Positions 11,440 through 21,705 of a DNA stretch of 64,000 nt are shown here, piece by piece. The notes under the pieces were generated by a model. The model was not told the DNA's origin. It worked only from the letters and a program-made list of their open reading frames with translations, and ran no database searches. The number at the start of each line of letters is the position of its first letter. Position 1 is the stretch's first letter. The position numbers and the translations under genes are program-made. The stretch lies in the NCBI GenBank assembly GCA_020881915.1, contig JAJFPB010000006.1, forward strand, positions 1,922,001-1,986,000, in the 5' to 3' direction. This stretch comes from Paramyrothecium sp. XJ0827. Lineage: Eukaryota > Ascomycota > Sordariomycetes > Hypocreales > Stachybotryaceae.

Positions 11440-13291
11440 GGTGAGAGGTAGGCCGCATGAATTGTGAGAGAGAGGTTGTGGTGGATGAACAGCTTAAAGA
11501 CGTAGGGCGCGTGTGAGTGAGCGGGCGGTTCACCAATATCGTGAAGGCTCGTCCCCCACCCCGGAGGAATGTCGAATTAGACGTAGCGCAGATAGTTTTT
11601 TTTTTTCCTGGTATGGGGAGCAAACAGCGAATGCGAAATCTCCAACCAAAAAGCGGACGATGGCGCCCCGTAACTCCACAAGAGGCAGCGAGAAGGACTC
11701 GTGCTCCCTCCGTTCAGACGACGCCGTGCTGTACAGAGACGCGCTTACACGCAGTTGGACGGGAGGTGCAGTGCAAGCGTGTCGTAAGGGTCGCGGACGG
11801 ACGGCTCGCTGGATATGTGCGTGGGGTTGGGCGAGAGGAAAAAATGTGACAAAAATGCAGAGGATCGCGAGTTGGCCGAGTGGGGAAACACAACAGGCGG
11901 GTGGCGGCTCAGCGTGTCAGGCTGTTTGGCGCTGCTGACTCATCCAAAGCCGCCGACCTCTTTGGTCAAGCCACCGGCTGGTTCGAACCGCGGCCAGGCT
12001 GCCGATTTTTGGCTTTTGCACCCACAGGCACCGGAGAAAGTGTGATGGCTTCTGCCTGAAGTCTGCCCCCCATGAAAAGACTAAGAGCTTGCACCAAAGT
12101 GTGTAAGAGGCAGCGATTGCTAGCCAATTGCAGCCACCCTGCTCCTGCGTGCAGAGAGTTGATTAAAGGAAGAAGTTGTGACTGAATAGACGAATTCCGT
12201 TGCAGTCTCTTAAGACACGGGCGCTGCCGTTCGGCGCGTTACAGGCAGGCCCTGTTCGCCGCAAGAGGGCGGAAGTTCAGGCCCATTCAGCAATTGGCGG
12301 CGGAAGACTCCACATGCCGATCACTCTGCGGCTGGTCTTCTCGCAATTTGGAAAATCCCATGATAGTGCTCGTGCTTCTCCAATCATACGTGGCGTCGAG
12401 AACCTCGTTCGGACGCGAGTGGCGGCTTCACTCCCACGACTCGGTGCCCGTACTCGGTACCCATTGCTGGTGCGTTGTGTGCCGCGGGAGGTGGGTAGCC
12501 TGCACGGGCCCGATGTCGAGGGGCCGAAAGTGGGTTAGTACCATCGCCTACCCTGCATATGGTATTTTCCCGAGTCGCCGCGGTCAAGCCAACGAGATGT
12601 GCAGCAACAGTTGGATGAGGCAGGGTTGATCCATTCAGTACTTACGGTAAATAATAGGTGACTCGTATTGGTCAACCTCAAAGCTAGTCAAATGAAGAAC
12701 AGAAGTTTTATTGATGGCTGATTCTTGTGACTGCACACGTAACATCGTCATGCTCCACGGTGTGCCTGAACTGCAGGGTACCACAATTGAATCACCAAAT
12801 CCATCCACTGCCATCCAAGCTTCACTTACCTCGTACCACGCCCAATCAATGAGCCGAATAACTGATATTCTGCTGATTCTCGTGCTCCATAGTCAAAACT
12901 CTTCAACCAGCCTACCTACCTTACTGTAGTCTTGAGATGCGTACACGTGCCGTTACCCCTCTGCCCTCGCGGCTCCACGGCCCCCCTTCCGAATGCAAGC
13001 GTCCTGTGAAGCGCATGCATCCCCTGATTTGCAATTACGAATGAGAATTTGCAAGAACCTCGGTAATGTTCGAGTTGACACGTATGAGATTGCTCATTGT
13101 GTAGATTATTCGATACTCGAGACTCGGTATAAAGTGAGCTTAGCGGTGGACTTGACCCAACCCCACCATCACGTACCTCACCCGGCAAACAGCGACGTCA
13201 CGTCACCCAAATCTACCGACGTCTTCCGCCCTTGACAAACATCATCAATATCCCCACCCTCACAGCACCAATTTCATCACCCATAAGCAAC
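11440..13291. other. Gene-free spacer
   Basis: Nearly 1.9 kb with no gene I can support. Short overlapping frames occur on both strands. A T/C-rich run at about 11597-11610 and CGCTCCCT-like sequence near 11700 lie upstream of BRF1. Around 13230-13290 a pyrimidine-rich stretch leads into the next gene. A GGTTCGAACC string near 11980 resembles a tRNA B box, but no tRNA folds around it. Confidence 0.45.
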
Positions 13292-14030
13292 ATGGCGTCT
13301 TCATTCAAGCTTTCGGCCCAGCCCAATACCGACATCTGGAAAAAGGCTCCTTCCACTGACATCTTCAACGGTACGCCTCACGGAGCCCCACCTCCTCTCA
13401 CTCCCCGCCAAACCGTCACGCTCTCTGGTTTGAACAATGGAGGGCCGCGACATCCCATGATCATTCACTCTTCCCATCCTCACGATCACGCTGCAACATA
13501 TGCTAACTTGTCTAGCTCCCTACAAACCCCACACCATCGCCCCCCTCTCCCACTTCCGCTCAGCCACCCTATCCTTCACCGGCCGCTACACCAACAAGTT
13601 CGACCAGGCCGGCCTCCTCCTCATCCTCACCTCCCCAGACCAGCCCCGCCGCTGGATCAAGGCTGGCATCGAATTCTTCGCCGACGCCCCCCGCGCCTCC
13701 GTCGTCTGCTGCGACCGCTTCGCTGACTGGTCTGTGGCTGACCTGAACCCCGCCCATTTCCCCGACACGGACGCCGTCACCGCCGGCTCGAAGGCCGTCA
13801 CCATCCACGTCGAGAAAGAGACGAGCGGCAGCGGCGCCGCGCTGTGGGTGTACCTCCTCGTTGAAGGCGGCAAAAAGATCCCCCTCAGGGAGATTGCCTG
13901 GGTCTACGACGAGCCCGAGAAGTGGGAGCTCGAGGTCTGCGCAGCCGTCGCCAGGCCCGGAAAGGACGTCGAGGGCGAGCTGGAGGCGACATTCCAGGAG
14001 TTTGATGTCAAGTGGGCGGAGACGTCGTGA
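13292..14030 (+). CDS. DUF1349 (ConA-like fold) protein, 197 aa
   Basis: Exons 13292-13370 and 13516-14030; the 145-base intron starts GTACGC and ends GCTAACTTGTCTAG, and phase is kept. The product matches the DUF1349 family by pattern: WKKAPSTDIFN near the start, then HFRSATLSFTGRY, KFDQAGLLL, WIKAGIEFF and VVCCDRFADWS, all typical landmarks of this beta-sandwich family. It is named after yeast Roe1-like 'regulation of enolase' proteins, whose biochemical role is not settled. There is no signal peptide, so it is probably cytosolic. Length is normal for the family. Confidence 0.85.
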
Positions 14031-14355
14031 CAATATGATGTCGAATAGAAAATAAAGAGTATATTTAAGAAAATAAGCCTTCATGTTCTCTATTTCTAAA
14101 TCAAATGTTACTTGTGCGTGAGTGTTACTATCATACTGCCCAAGACCTTCAGTCGTGTCTTAACTGGCGATTGATCAACAATACTCTCCCCATCGACCTG
14201 AACCGTGTCGTGCATGCCTGGATAAGGTGCCTTAGGCAGACAATACACAGAATCCGACGTGCGAGTGCACATCAAGTGGCAGCCAGGTGTCAGGTGTCAC
14301 GGCACACAAGCACCCTCGTGCGAAGAATTTTTTCAACAATAAAACTCGCCCCCCC

Positions 14356-14358
<3 letters not shown>

Positions 14359-14423
<65 letters not shown>

Positions 14424-14430
14424 CTCTCTC
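14359..14430. repeat. (TC)n microsatellite
   Basis: A pure TC run occupies 14359-14416 (29 units) and an imperfect continuation reaches about 14430. It is preceded by a run of C. Frames through it read as Leu-Ser or Arg-Glu repeats and are not genes. Confidence 0.95.
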
Positions 14431-14463
14431 ACCAAAACAGGGGGGAACCTCCAATCTGTTTTC

Positions 14464-14650
14464 GATCTTCATGATTTTAATGGGCCAACGCCCTGCTCTT
14501 TATGATCTTCATGGGCCAACGCCCTGCTCTTTATGATCTTCATGGGCCAACGCCCTGTTCTTTATGGTCCCACGACCCTGGCTTCGGCCTAAGATTGCAT
14601 GGCGCGAAAGCGTCTGGTGTCCCTCTGGGAGGTGTGTTCGAATCACACTG
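14464..14650 (+). repeat. Dispersed repeat with tRNA-like end, copy A
   Basis: Shares its sequence with 16865-16995. It begins GATCTTCATGATTTTAATGG. A 31-base unit (GATCTTCATGGGCCAACG... CTTTAT) is repeated here, giving two more copies than copy B. The 3' part has an A-box-like TGGCGCGAAAGCG and a B-box-like GTGTTCGAATCAC with a perfect 5-base stem. The acceptor-like pairing seen in copy B is broken here (GATTGCA versus TGCTGTC). Confidence 0.75.
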
Positions 14651-15853
14651 CTGTCTGCACTTCGGGTTCCCTCTCTCGTCCTTAATGAACTGATCTCATC
14701 TCTCACCTTCGCGCCTCAACGGACTAGGTTGGCTCAAGTGGCTCACAAATCACAAGGGCAAGCGAGTTGGAGTGACAGAAGGTACGTGAAAATGTGAGAT
14801 GGAACGCTTGGCAGTTCTGGACTAATGTCATCTTCGCCATGTCACCGAATCCACCTCCCAGATCCCAGGTGGTCTTGCAGTCACGAATCATGCAACCCAA
14901 TACCGCAGTGAAGGATGGCTATCACAACAGCCAACTCCGCGTCATCCAAGCAACTTTGCCATGAGAAGCAATTTTTCGGAGCTCAGTGTCTTTTGCCCCA
15001 AGCCACAAGTGGTATGTGTCCGCCCAATGTTGTAACAACCACCGGTCTGCTAATGACTCTGTTGACATGATTAGGTGTGCCTCAGATGAATTGCCGATTG
15101 TTCTCGTTCCTTCGTCCGACAAGCCATCTCTTACAGGAGGCCCAGAGACTATTTGGAAGCTCTGAGGCTGTACCTCCACCGAAGATCAGGGTCTTGGAAG
15201 GCCAGGCAAGGTAGACTTGGATGATGGAATGGACACAAGGATTTTCTTCCAATTCTCTTCGAAATTTCTTCTACAATTAAAATAAAATTAAAAGAATATA
15301 TAAATAAATTTGATTCTATTTTTGTGCCAGGAACGATGGTAATGATAATGGCGATGGGTGGCATTTTTGCGTTTGCTGTAACATGGCATCGTGTGCCGTG
15401 TTTGCGGCGAGTGATGCCATTGTCCTTGGTGCGGTAGGCAAACGTGATGTTGGCAGATTTGACGTGTTGAAGTGTGAAGTTGGCTGATTGTGCTAGTGTG
15501 CACAGTAACCGCGTAACACTGGCGTTTGCTCAGATAACAAGCGAGCGCGTGGTGAGGATGAAATGAGATGATGCAGCCAATCAAAAAACTCGATGCCAAC
15601 CTTGTGGGGCCAACATGAGATAACGCGGTACTGCCATCCACATCTAAGCCATTCACCCTCGCCTCACTCATTCTCATCCACAACAAACGGCTACACACTG
15701 CACGATTTCAAGTCACGACAAACGCACAACGCCATCACCGTTAGCATCATCACCAAGAGGAACTTCTAGATTTAAGATTTTTATACTCCGAATCAAAGCA
15801 TGTATGCCTCAAACACCTCAGCAATACGTTACAACTGACTGATTTATCATAGA
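14651..15853. other. Gene-free spacer
   Basis: No gene supported. An AT-rich patch lies at about 15270-15320. Minus-strand frames at 14922-15179 and 15288-15698 have no domain. Confidence 0.45.
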
Positions 15854-16509
15854 ATGGCCAACAACTACGACCAAGAGTTCGAGGAAAGCATCAAGCAGCA
15901 CCGCCTGAGGCAGCGAATTTTCCGCCTCAACAATATCGGCTGGGGCACTACCCGTGCGGACTTTGAGGCCCACTGTCGGGCTCATCTTTCCAGACCCGAG
16001 ACCGCCATGTTTTACTGGCGGCGACCACACCGGGGCTACCATCGCGAGCACCCAGGCTGGGTGATGGTAGCATTCAAGAACCGGCCTGATTATCGCACGG
16101 CCAGAGCAGAGCTCGAAGCGATCCCGGACGGCTTCAAACAAGCTGGTCGTCTAATCGGTATTGGGAGTGTGAGCAAGGAGGCTGTAAGTAGCATGTCTTC
16201 GATGGCAAGGCATAATCATGGCTGACAAGGAAACCATAGTATATTCCACGGAACATGAACGCCAACGCTGCTGCCCCTGCTATCGCCCCTGTCGCCCCTG
16301 TCGCCCCTGCTGTCGCTGCTTCTGCCCCTGCTGTCGCCGCCGCTCCTACTGCTGTCGCTGCTGCTCCTCCTGCTGTCGCCGCTGCTACAACAACCTCTGC
16401 GCCTCCTACTGAGACCCCAGCACAGACTGGAGCACGTGACGACCAGATGAACGACGGTCCTCAAACTGGCAGCAGTTGGCAAACCACCAACATCCGCCCC
16501 TGGTGGTGA
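15854..16509 (+). CDS. RRM-like protein with Ala/Pro-rich tail, 199 aa
   Basis: Exons 15854-16183 and 16240-16509; the intron runs from GTAAGT to ACCATAG with GCTGAC inside, and phase is kept. The first 110 residues contain an RNA-recognition-motif-like pattern: QRIFRLNNIGWGTTRADFEAHC (like the beta1-alpha1 of an RRM), then a GWVMVAFKNRPDYRTA segment resembling the RNP1 region, and YIPRN across the splice. The tail is a low-complexity run of Ala, Pro and Val, encoded by a degenerate GCTGTCGCC-type minisatellite at about 16264-16400. An RNA-binding role is inferred only from this pattern, and the RNP1 aromatic residues are weak. Function unknown. Frame +1 of the repeat reads as Cys-Arg-rich and is a shadow. 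Confidence 0.6.
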
Positions 16510-16864
16510 GCAGCCACGTCGGGTCACTACACAACGGGCTGGTGACGGATGCAGCAAGGCAAACGACGACTCAGATGAGATCACGTACTCGGAAAGTAGC
16601 GATGATACAACCAGCAACGAATAATCAACGGCACGTTGCTTAACAGAATCCGACTTCCTCATATCGATAGAATCTTTTGCGTTTGTCATGGTAAGCCTTC
16701 ACAGTACGATCTTCGAAGCCTGCCTTGGTCAGACATTCAAGCAACGATGAGAAAAAGAGAGAGGAGAGAGAGGGGGGAGAGGCGAAAGTCTACTCTACGA
16801 CAACAGGTGTGATAGGCGAAAGTCTACTCTACATCCATAGATGGGGAAAACCTCACTCTATTTT

Positions 16865-16995
16865 GATCTTCATGATTTTAATGGGCCAACGCCCTGATGT
16901 TTATGGTCCCACGTCCCTGGCTTCGGCCTAAGATCGCATGGCGCGAAGGCGTCTGGTGTCCCTTACGGGAGGTGTGTTCGAATCACGCTGCGATC
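16865..16995 (+). repeat. Dispersed repeat with tRNA-like module, copy B
   Basis: Same element as 14464-14650 but without the extra 31-base units. The 3' part, 16932-16995, folds like the ends of a tRNA. GATCGCA (16932-16938) pairs perfectly with TGCGATC (16989-16995). Immediately inside is a 5-base T-stem (16972-16976 with 16984-16988, one G-U pair) closing a canonical TTCGAAT loop. A TCCC-TTAC-GGGA hairpin resembles the long variable arm of tRNA-Ser/Leu. The D and anticodon arms are missing or collapsed (64 bases in all), so it is not a working tRNA. Confidence 0.7.
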
Positions 16996-19900
16996 CCAAA
17001 CACCACTTGACCTTGAGTCACCTCTGATGATTTCACCCTTATCCGGCTGCGTAAATACCTTACTTACCTTCTGGGGCACAGCAACTGGTAGGTTACAACT
17101 CAGAAGACTACTGACTTGGCTCGGAGCCACATGCAGCAGGTGAGGCAGGCGGTACAATAACCAGCTTTCGCTGACAAAATGAGAACGATCCAACGGCAGC
17201 GTTCGCCAACCCGTCTACCATCTTGCTCCAGTACACGACGAGACAGATGAGCGAGCTGAAATACTGGGCTCGAACAGGCTTGTGCCTTTACGGCTCGCAG
17301 TAGGTATCTTGTTTGCTTTGTGGTTGCGTATCTCTTGTTGACATCCAGAGACTCTAGTCGGCAACGAGACTCATGACTGAGACTGTTAGCATCAAACTGA
17401 ATCTTTGTGAGCTCTCGAGAGATCGAAACATCATCATCACATAGCCCGCGAGATCCCCAATCACTTGCAAGTAACTATTTGCCTTCAATGCTAACTGGCA
17501 CTGCAGCCGCTTGCCTTGACCGCCGACAGCCGACCACCGACCACCGCCTGTTCCGTCGTTACACTCGCTTGTGTGCGTTCGCCTTCGGATACGCAGAACG
17601 CCACCCGAGATGACTGGGCCATGTGGTGTCACTGGTAGGTCCTGCTTCGTACCCTGCGGCAAAGGCTAACTTGGGCAAACAGTCAGGTGCTCGCGGCGGA
17701 TGAACTGTCTTCGTGATCGACGGCTTCGAGGCTGGGCCTTCATCGACCGACCACCGATAAGAGAGTACTCATTGCCTACAACCACGCCGGCTTTTAGCAA
17801 TCCATTGTCTCGGCCAACGTGGCAATAGCGCTGCTCAAGACCCCCATAGCGCTGATGTGCTGCAACCGACCCTGGCGTTAGCTGGTCTTTGTCTTATGGG
17901 CGTCGAAAACCGCAGCTCCTCCTACCACTCCTATTATAAGGCTCCAACTACCGCTGCCGCAGTTTCGTGGTCGATTTGATCCAGCTAGACGTAGCACCTT
18001 CCCACTCGTCCCTACCAGACAGCCTTGTGCAAGTCGCGCACTTTTTGCGGCCAATTTTGTTGGAATGGTCGCTCAAGGCGAGTTCCACCTGTCGTCTTGT
18101 TCAAAGAGTCTCGTCATAACAAAGAGCAGCCGGGCGGCCACGTCGTGCTGTTGCTTTACGAGCCACGCAGAGTATCACTAGCTAGTATGATGGATACTTA
18201 GTTGACCAAGATCACAACTCAAGGCAGATTCCCAATGAGCCGTTGGTCACTCTATTTCCAGAAGACTTCAAACCCAAGTCCGTCCAGTCAGAGGAGTCAA
18301 TTGATCCTTCAGTGTCAACAAGGCAGATGACAATGAGCCCAGTAAGTGCAAGCAGTGAAATCAACAACGATCAAAGCTAACAATTTTAGTCACCCGTCTT
18401 GCTGCTGTGGTCCGCCCCCTACTGTCCCTTCCTTCATCCCGGCCTAATGAACAACTGGTGAGCGTGACGAGGGCAGCGAGTCAGCTGTGATACCCAGTCC
18501 TTGCGAAATCCTCCAACAACTGTCAATCACACAATTGCTCGATCTCTCGCCTTCCACTTCTACAAGGCTTCTTTCTCCATCCTATCGGGGAGACGTTCGA
18601 CCTTACCATTGGTTCATTCTGGCCCAACCTCAAGACAATACAGCGGAGCCTTTTCCCCAACAAGCCACTGCGTACAATGGCTCCACGGCTGGGGTGCAAC
18701 GATCGAAAATGGTGACTTATTCGTGTGCTCCTCCGAATTCCAATTTGTCAACTGATAAACCTTCAAGGCAGTCCGAAGGAAAGCGCCTGTCAACGAAGGT
18801 GCAATATCGCAGGACATTCTGTCCCTCTGAGTTCGCTGCACAGAGGGGCATCGAATTCTACAAACTCGTGCTCTACCACAGCTCTGACTTTTTGCACCTT
18901 GTCATCGTCATCGTCATCTGGGTGAAAAAGAAATCCGCTCTTACAACGAAGGCTGAAGTTGTCGACTACTTGAACAGCTTCTTCTCCCTCTCCAAGACTG
19001 ATCGCAGACGTCCTCGAGCTACCTATACATGGCAAATTTGGCTCATACGATTTTCAACAATGTCACACATGGTGGAAGGCTGCCGCGCATACAGATTACA
19101 TCTGAGGATATATTGTGGACGAAACTGATTAGAGAAGCCGAGCGCGATACGTGGCTTAGGACGGACGGTATTCGCAGCAGCTGATTGGCCACGGCCCAGG
19201 AAGCAGACATGATCAATCTTCGAATATTTACTGGCCAGGCACCTCCTAGCTTCTGTGACGGTGAAGACGCTGACACAAGTGTTGTCGCTCTCCCGTCAGG
19301 CTGGGAGAAAAACACCGCGAACCGCAAATGCCTTAGATTATTGCCCTAGATAGCTAATAATGAACTTTTCAAAAGATAAAAAATGTCTACAAAATGTCTA
19401 TAAAATGTTCAAGAAAGGACTTATAATTTTCTTTTATTAAGCATTATTTTTTATTTTATTTTTCTATTTACAACCTTCGAAAAGACTTTTAGCTACCTTA
19501 GAATTGACTGGTCACAGTACCTTCTTATCGTGATCTCCGAACGCATCGATAAACAATGTCACGTCCTTGTAAATGAGCTGTGTATCGCGATACACGATCG
19601 GCCCAGTTTCCCCGACATCGGGCCAGCAAAGTCTCGCGTCGTCGGGCTGCAATCGGGCCAGTGGTGTCCGATCACGATTATATGTCGATCTGCTACGTCT
19701 GTCTGGTCGTCGCCATGGACGATCAATATCCTCACTTTGCGATATTGCTTTTTGCTGACCGCTTGTCGTGCAGTCAGTGCCGATTTATCGAGTTGTTCTG
19801 ACCTACAACTTTCGTCGCAGTCAGGGCCCCGTGTTTGCAAATACTGCTTCTCCCATGATAGGTTTCAAGACAAAGCAATCGCCATATCTATCGGAAGAGG

Positions 19901-20570
19901 CCTGTGTGTGTCGGCAATCATCAGGCGGTGGGTTAATTTGAAACCGTCGGTCAAGGATGCGACAGACCAAAAGACACTGTGAGTTTCTCGGAGCAGCTAG
20001 GAGTTATATCTTGGGGACTGTAAGCCATTCTTGGGAAGGTCGAAACTTTGACATCACTACGATCTATGCAGTATGACCTGGGACAGCGATGACGAGAAGA
20101 GAGTATCGTACGAGGCAGCGTGCTACGGGAACATGCTAAGGCAGGGCATACCCAGTGCCATATTCTACGTCCTGAAGAAGGAGAATCCGACGCGGAGCAG
20201 GAGACCATTTTGCGCGAGTCGTGTCGTCATTCTTGTTGTCGCAAAAGCTATCCGATTTCCTCGTCACTAGAAAACTTGAGTAACTGGTCGTGATAATCGT
20301 GATGTAGCAAAAGGTACCCATGAAAATACCATTAGCGACAGGAGAACCCCCAAGTTAACCCCATATTGCCCAACCGCAGACCCACCCAGTCTGTCGTTCC
20401 TATCGTGTCTGTCGATCGGAAATGTAAAACCCCGATTCCAGTGTAAGCATCCTATTGTGTTTCCATCGCACTATGTCATCGTAACACCAATGAAAGTTGA
20501 TCGCGTTTCATTTCAAGGCGGCGATACTGGCTGTCATGATCACATCTCTTCTTCCTCGTCGTAATCTTCT
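16996..20570. other. Long gene-poor region
   Basis: About 3.6 kb without a gene I can support. The frame at 18487-19128 (213 aa) is the longest but has no domain and has competing frames. Short peptide echoes of NACHT or patatin-type proteins were too weak to keep. An AT-rich island lies at about 19340-19490. Decayed sequence is the best guess. Confidence 0.45.
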
Positions 20571-21068
20571 TCAGCCTTGGTCAAACTCCGAGAGAATAGC
20601 GATCGCTTTCGCCGATAGCTCTTCATAGTAGTCAATCTGGTGACGGAGCGTATCTGACTGGTAGCAAAGCTTATCGTGGTCCGCTTTGAGCTTGTCGTAA
20701 TCGGCTCTGAGTTTGTCGTGACCGGCCTGGAGACGTTCATGCTTGTCGGCCAGCTCACGGCACCCCTGAACGACATTTTCGTGGTTCTTCTGGCAGGCGA
20801 TGTTCTGATCTACGATATCTTTGATAAGTTGATTGGTTGTGTTCGTCGAAAACGCTTCGTCGACGGAAACACTAGGCATGTCGGACTTCTCCGATTCTTC
20901 CAGCAACATCGACCCGTTTCCGACATCCGTCTTCCTGGTCGCAACAGTCTTCTTCCTCTTCTTCCCGGCAGTTGTTTGCTCAGGATCGGCATTGCCCTCG
21001 TTGTCGGCAACTTGCTCATCGATGAATCCCCATTCGGACAGTAGAGCCATGAAATAATCCACAGACAT
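20571..21068 (-). CDS. Hypothetical coiled-coil protein, 165 aa
   Basis: A single frame from the ATG at 21068 to the stop at 20571. The first half is acidic and has a basic patch GKKRKKTVATRK (possible nuclear signal). The second half (about residues 85-160) is a heptad-like coiled coil with a short repeat of the form HDKLRADYDKLKADHDKL. No enzyme motif, signal peptide or membrane segment. It lies 0.6 kb downstream of the large GTPase on the same strand, and that GTPase also ends in a coiled coil; any functional link is unproven. An undetected intron is possible. Moderately likely to be real because composition is consistent. Confidence 0.5.
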   Translation of the reverse strand: MSVDYFMALLSEWGFIDEQVADNEGNADPEQTTAGKKRKKTVATRKTDVGNGSMLLEESEKSDMPSVSVDEAFSTNTTNQLIKDIVDQNIACQKNHENVVQGCRELADKHERLQAGHDKLRADYDKLKADHDKLCYQSDTLRHQIDYYEELSAKAIAILSEFDQG

Positions 21069-21705
21069 GTTGATGATGTCGTCAATTCTCTACTTTTATT
21101 GTCGGTGTCGATATCAGAGGCTGTCGGTGATATAATTGGGGTCGCTGTCGGAGTTTAAGTCGAAGTCTGTGACGGTGTTAGTTGGTTGATGAAAATCGGG
21201 ACTTCGAGGCCATAAGCGACAACCAAGGACAAATCAAGACATACCGGAGGACTTAGCTTGTACCTTGAGGGAGGAAGGGAGGAAGGGAGGAAGAAGAAAG
21301 CTGGGATGGGCGAGGTTTATATACTTTTCTGCCAGCTGTACTGAGTGCACCTCAGTTCGGGAGATCTCGGTGTGAAGGCAAGGATGATCAAGCAACACAG
21401 CGACGGAGGAGAGTTTGAGTTGGGTTGCTACCGAGGTACACGCATTAGGTAGAACAAGTGATGAGGTGACTTGATGGATTAGGGCTTTCCGCTGTCTATG
21501 AAGCCTCGTGTCATCTATGGGAATGCATGAAGCCAAACCTGAACTGCCTCCCTCATATCTACAGTCGTTTCATTCTTGAGAAATATGCTGCTGTGATCAG
21601 TCCACAGAAGCCATGTGCCGTGATGTTTGTAGCAAGATGCATCACTACAGAGCACTCACTGATTCGACGTCCGCTCTAACGTAATGTGTCCCATGTGTCC
21701 TGTCC

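Noticed and set aside
11960..12020. Possible tRNA from a GGTTCGAACC string
   Set aside because: No acceptor, D or anticodon arms can be formed around it.
14232..14472. Arg-Glu or Leu-Ser repeat proteins
   Set aside because: Translations of the (TC)n microsatellite.
17690..18480. Possible NACHT-type protein relic (VFVIDGFE-like peptide)
   Set aside because: Only a few residues resemble the family; not enough to call a pseudogene.
18487..19128. 213-aa frame in the gene-poor region
   Set aside because: No domain, competing frames, and no splice partners; kept only as a comment.
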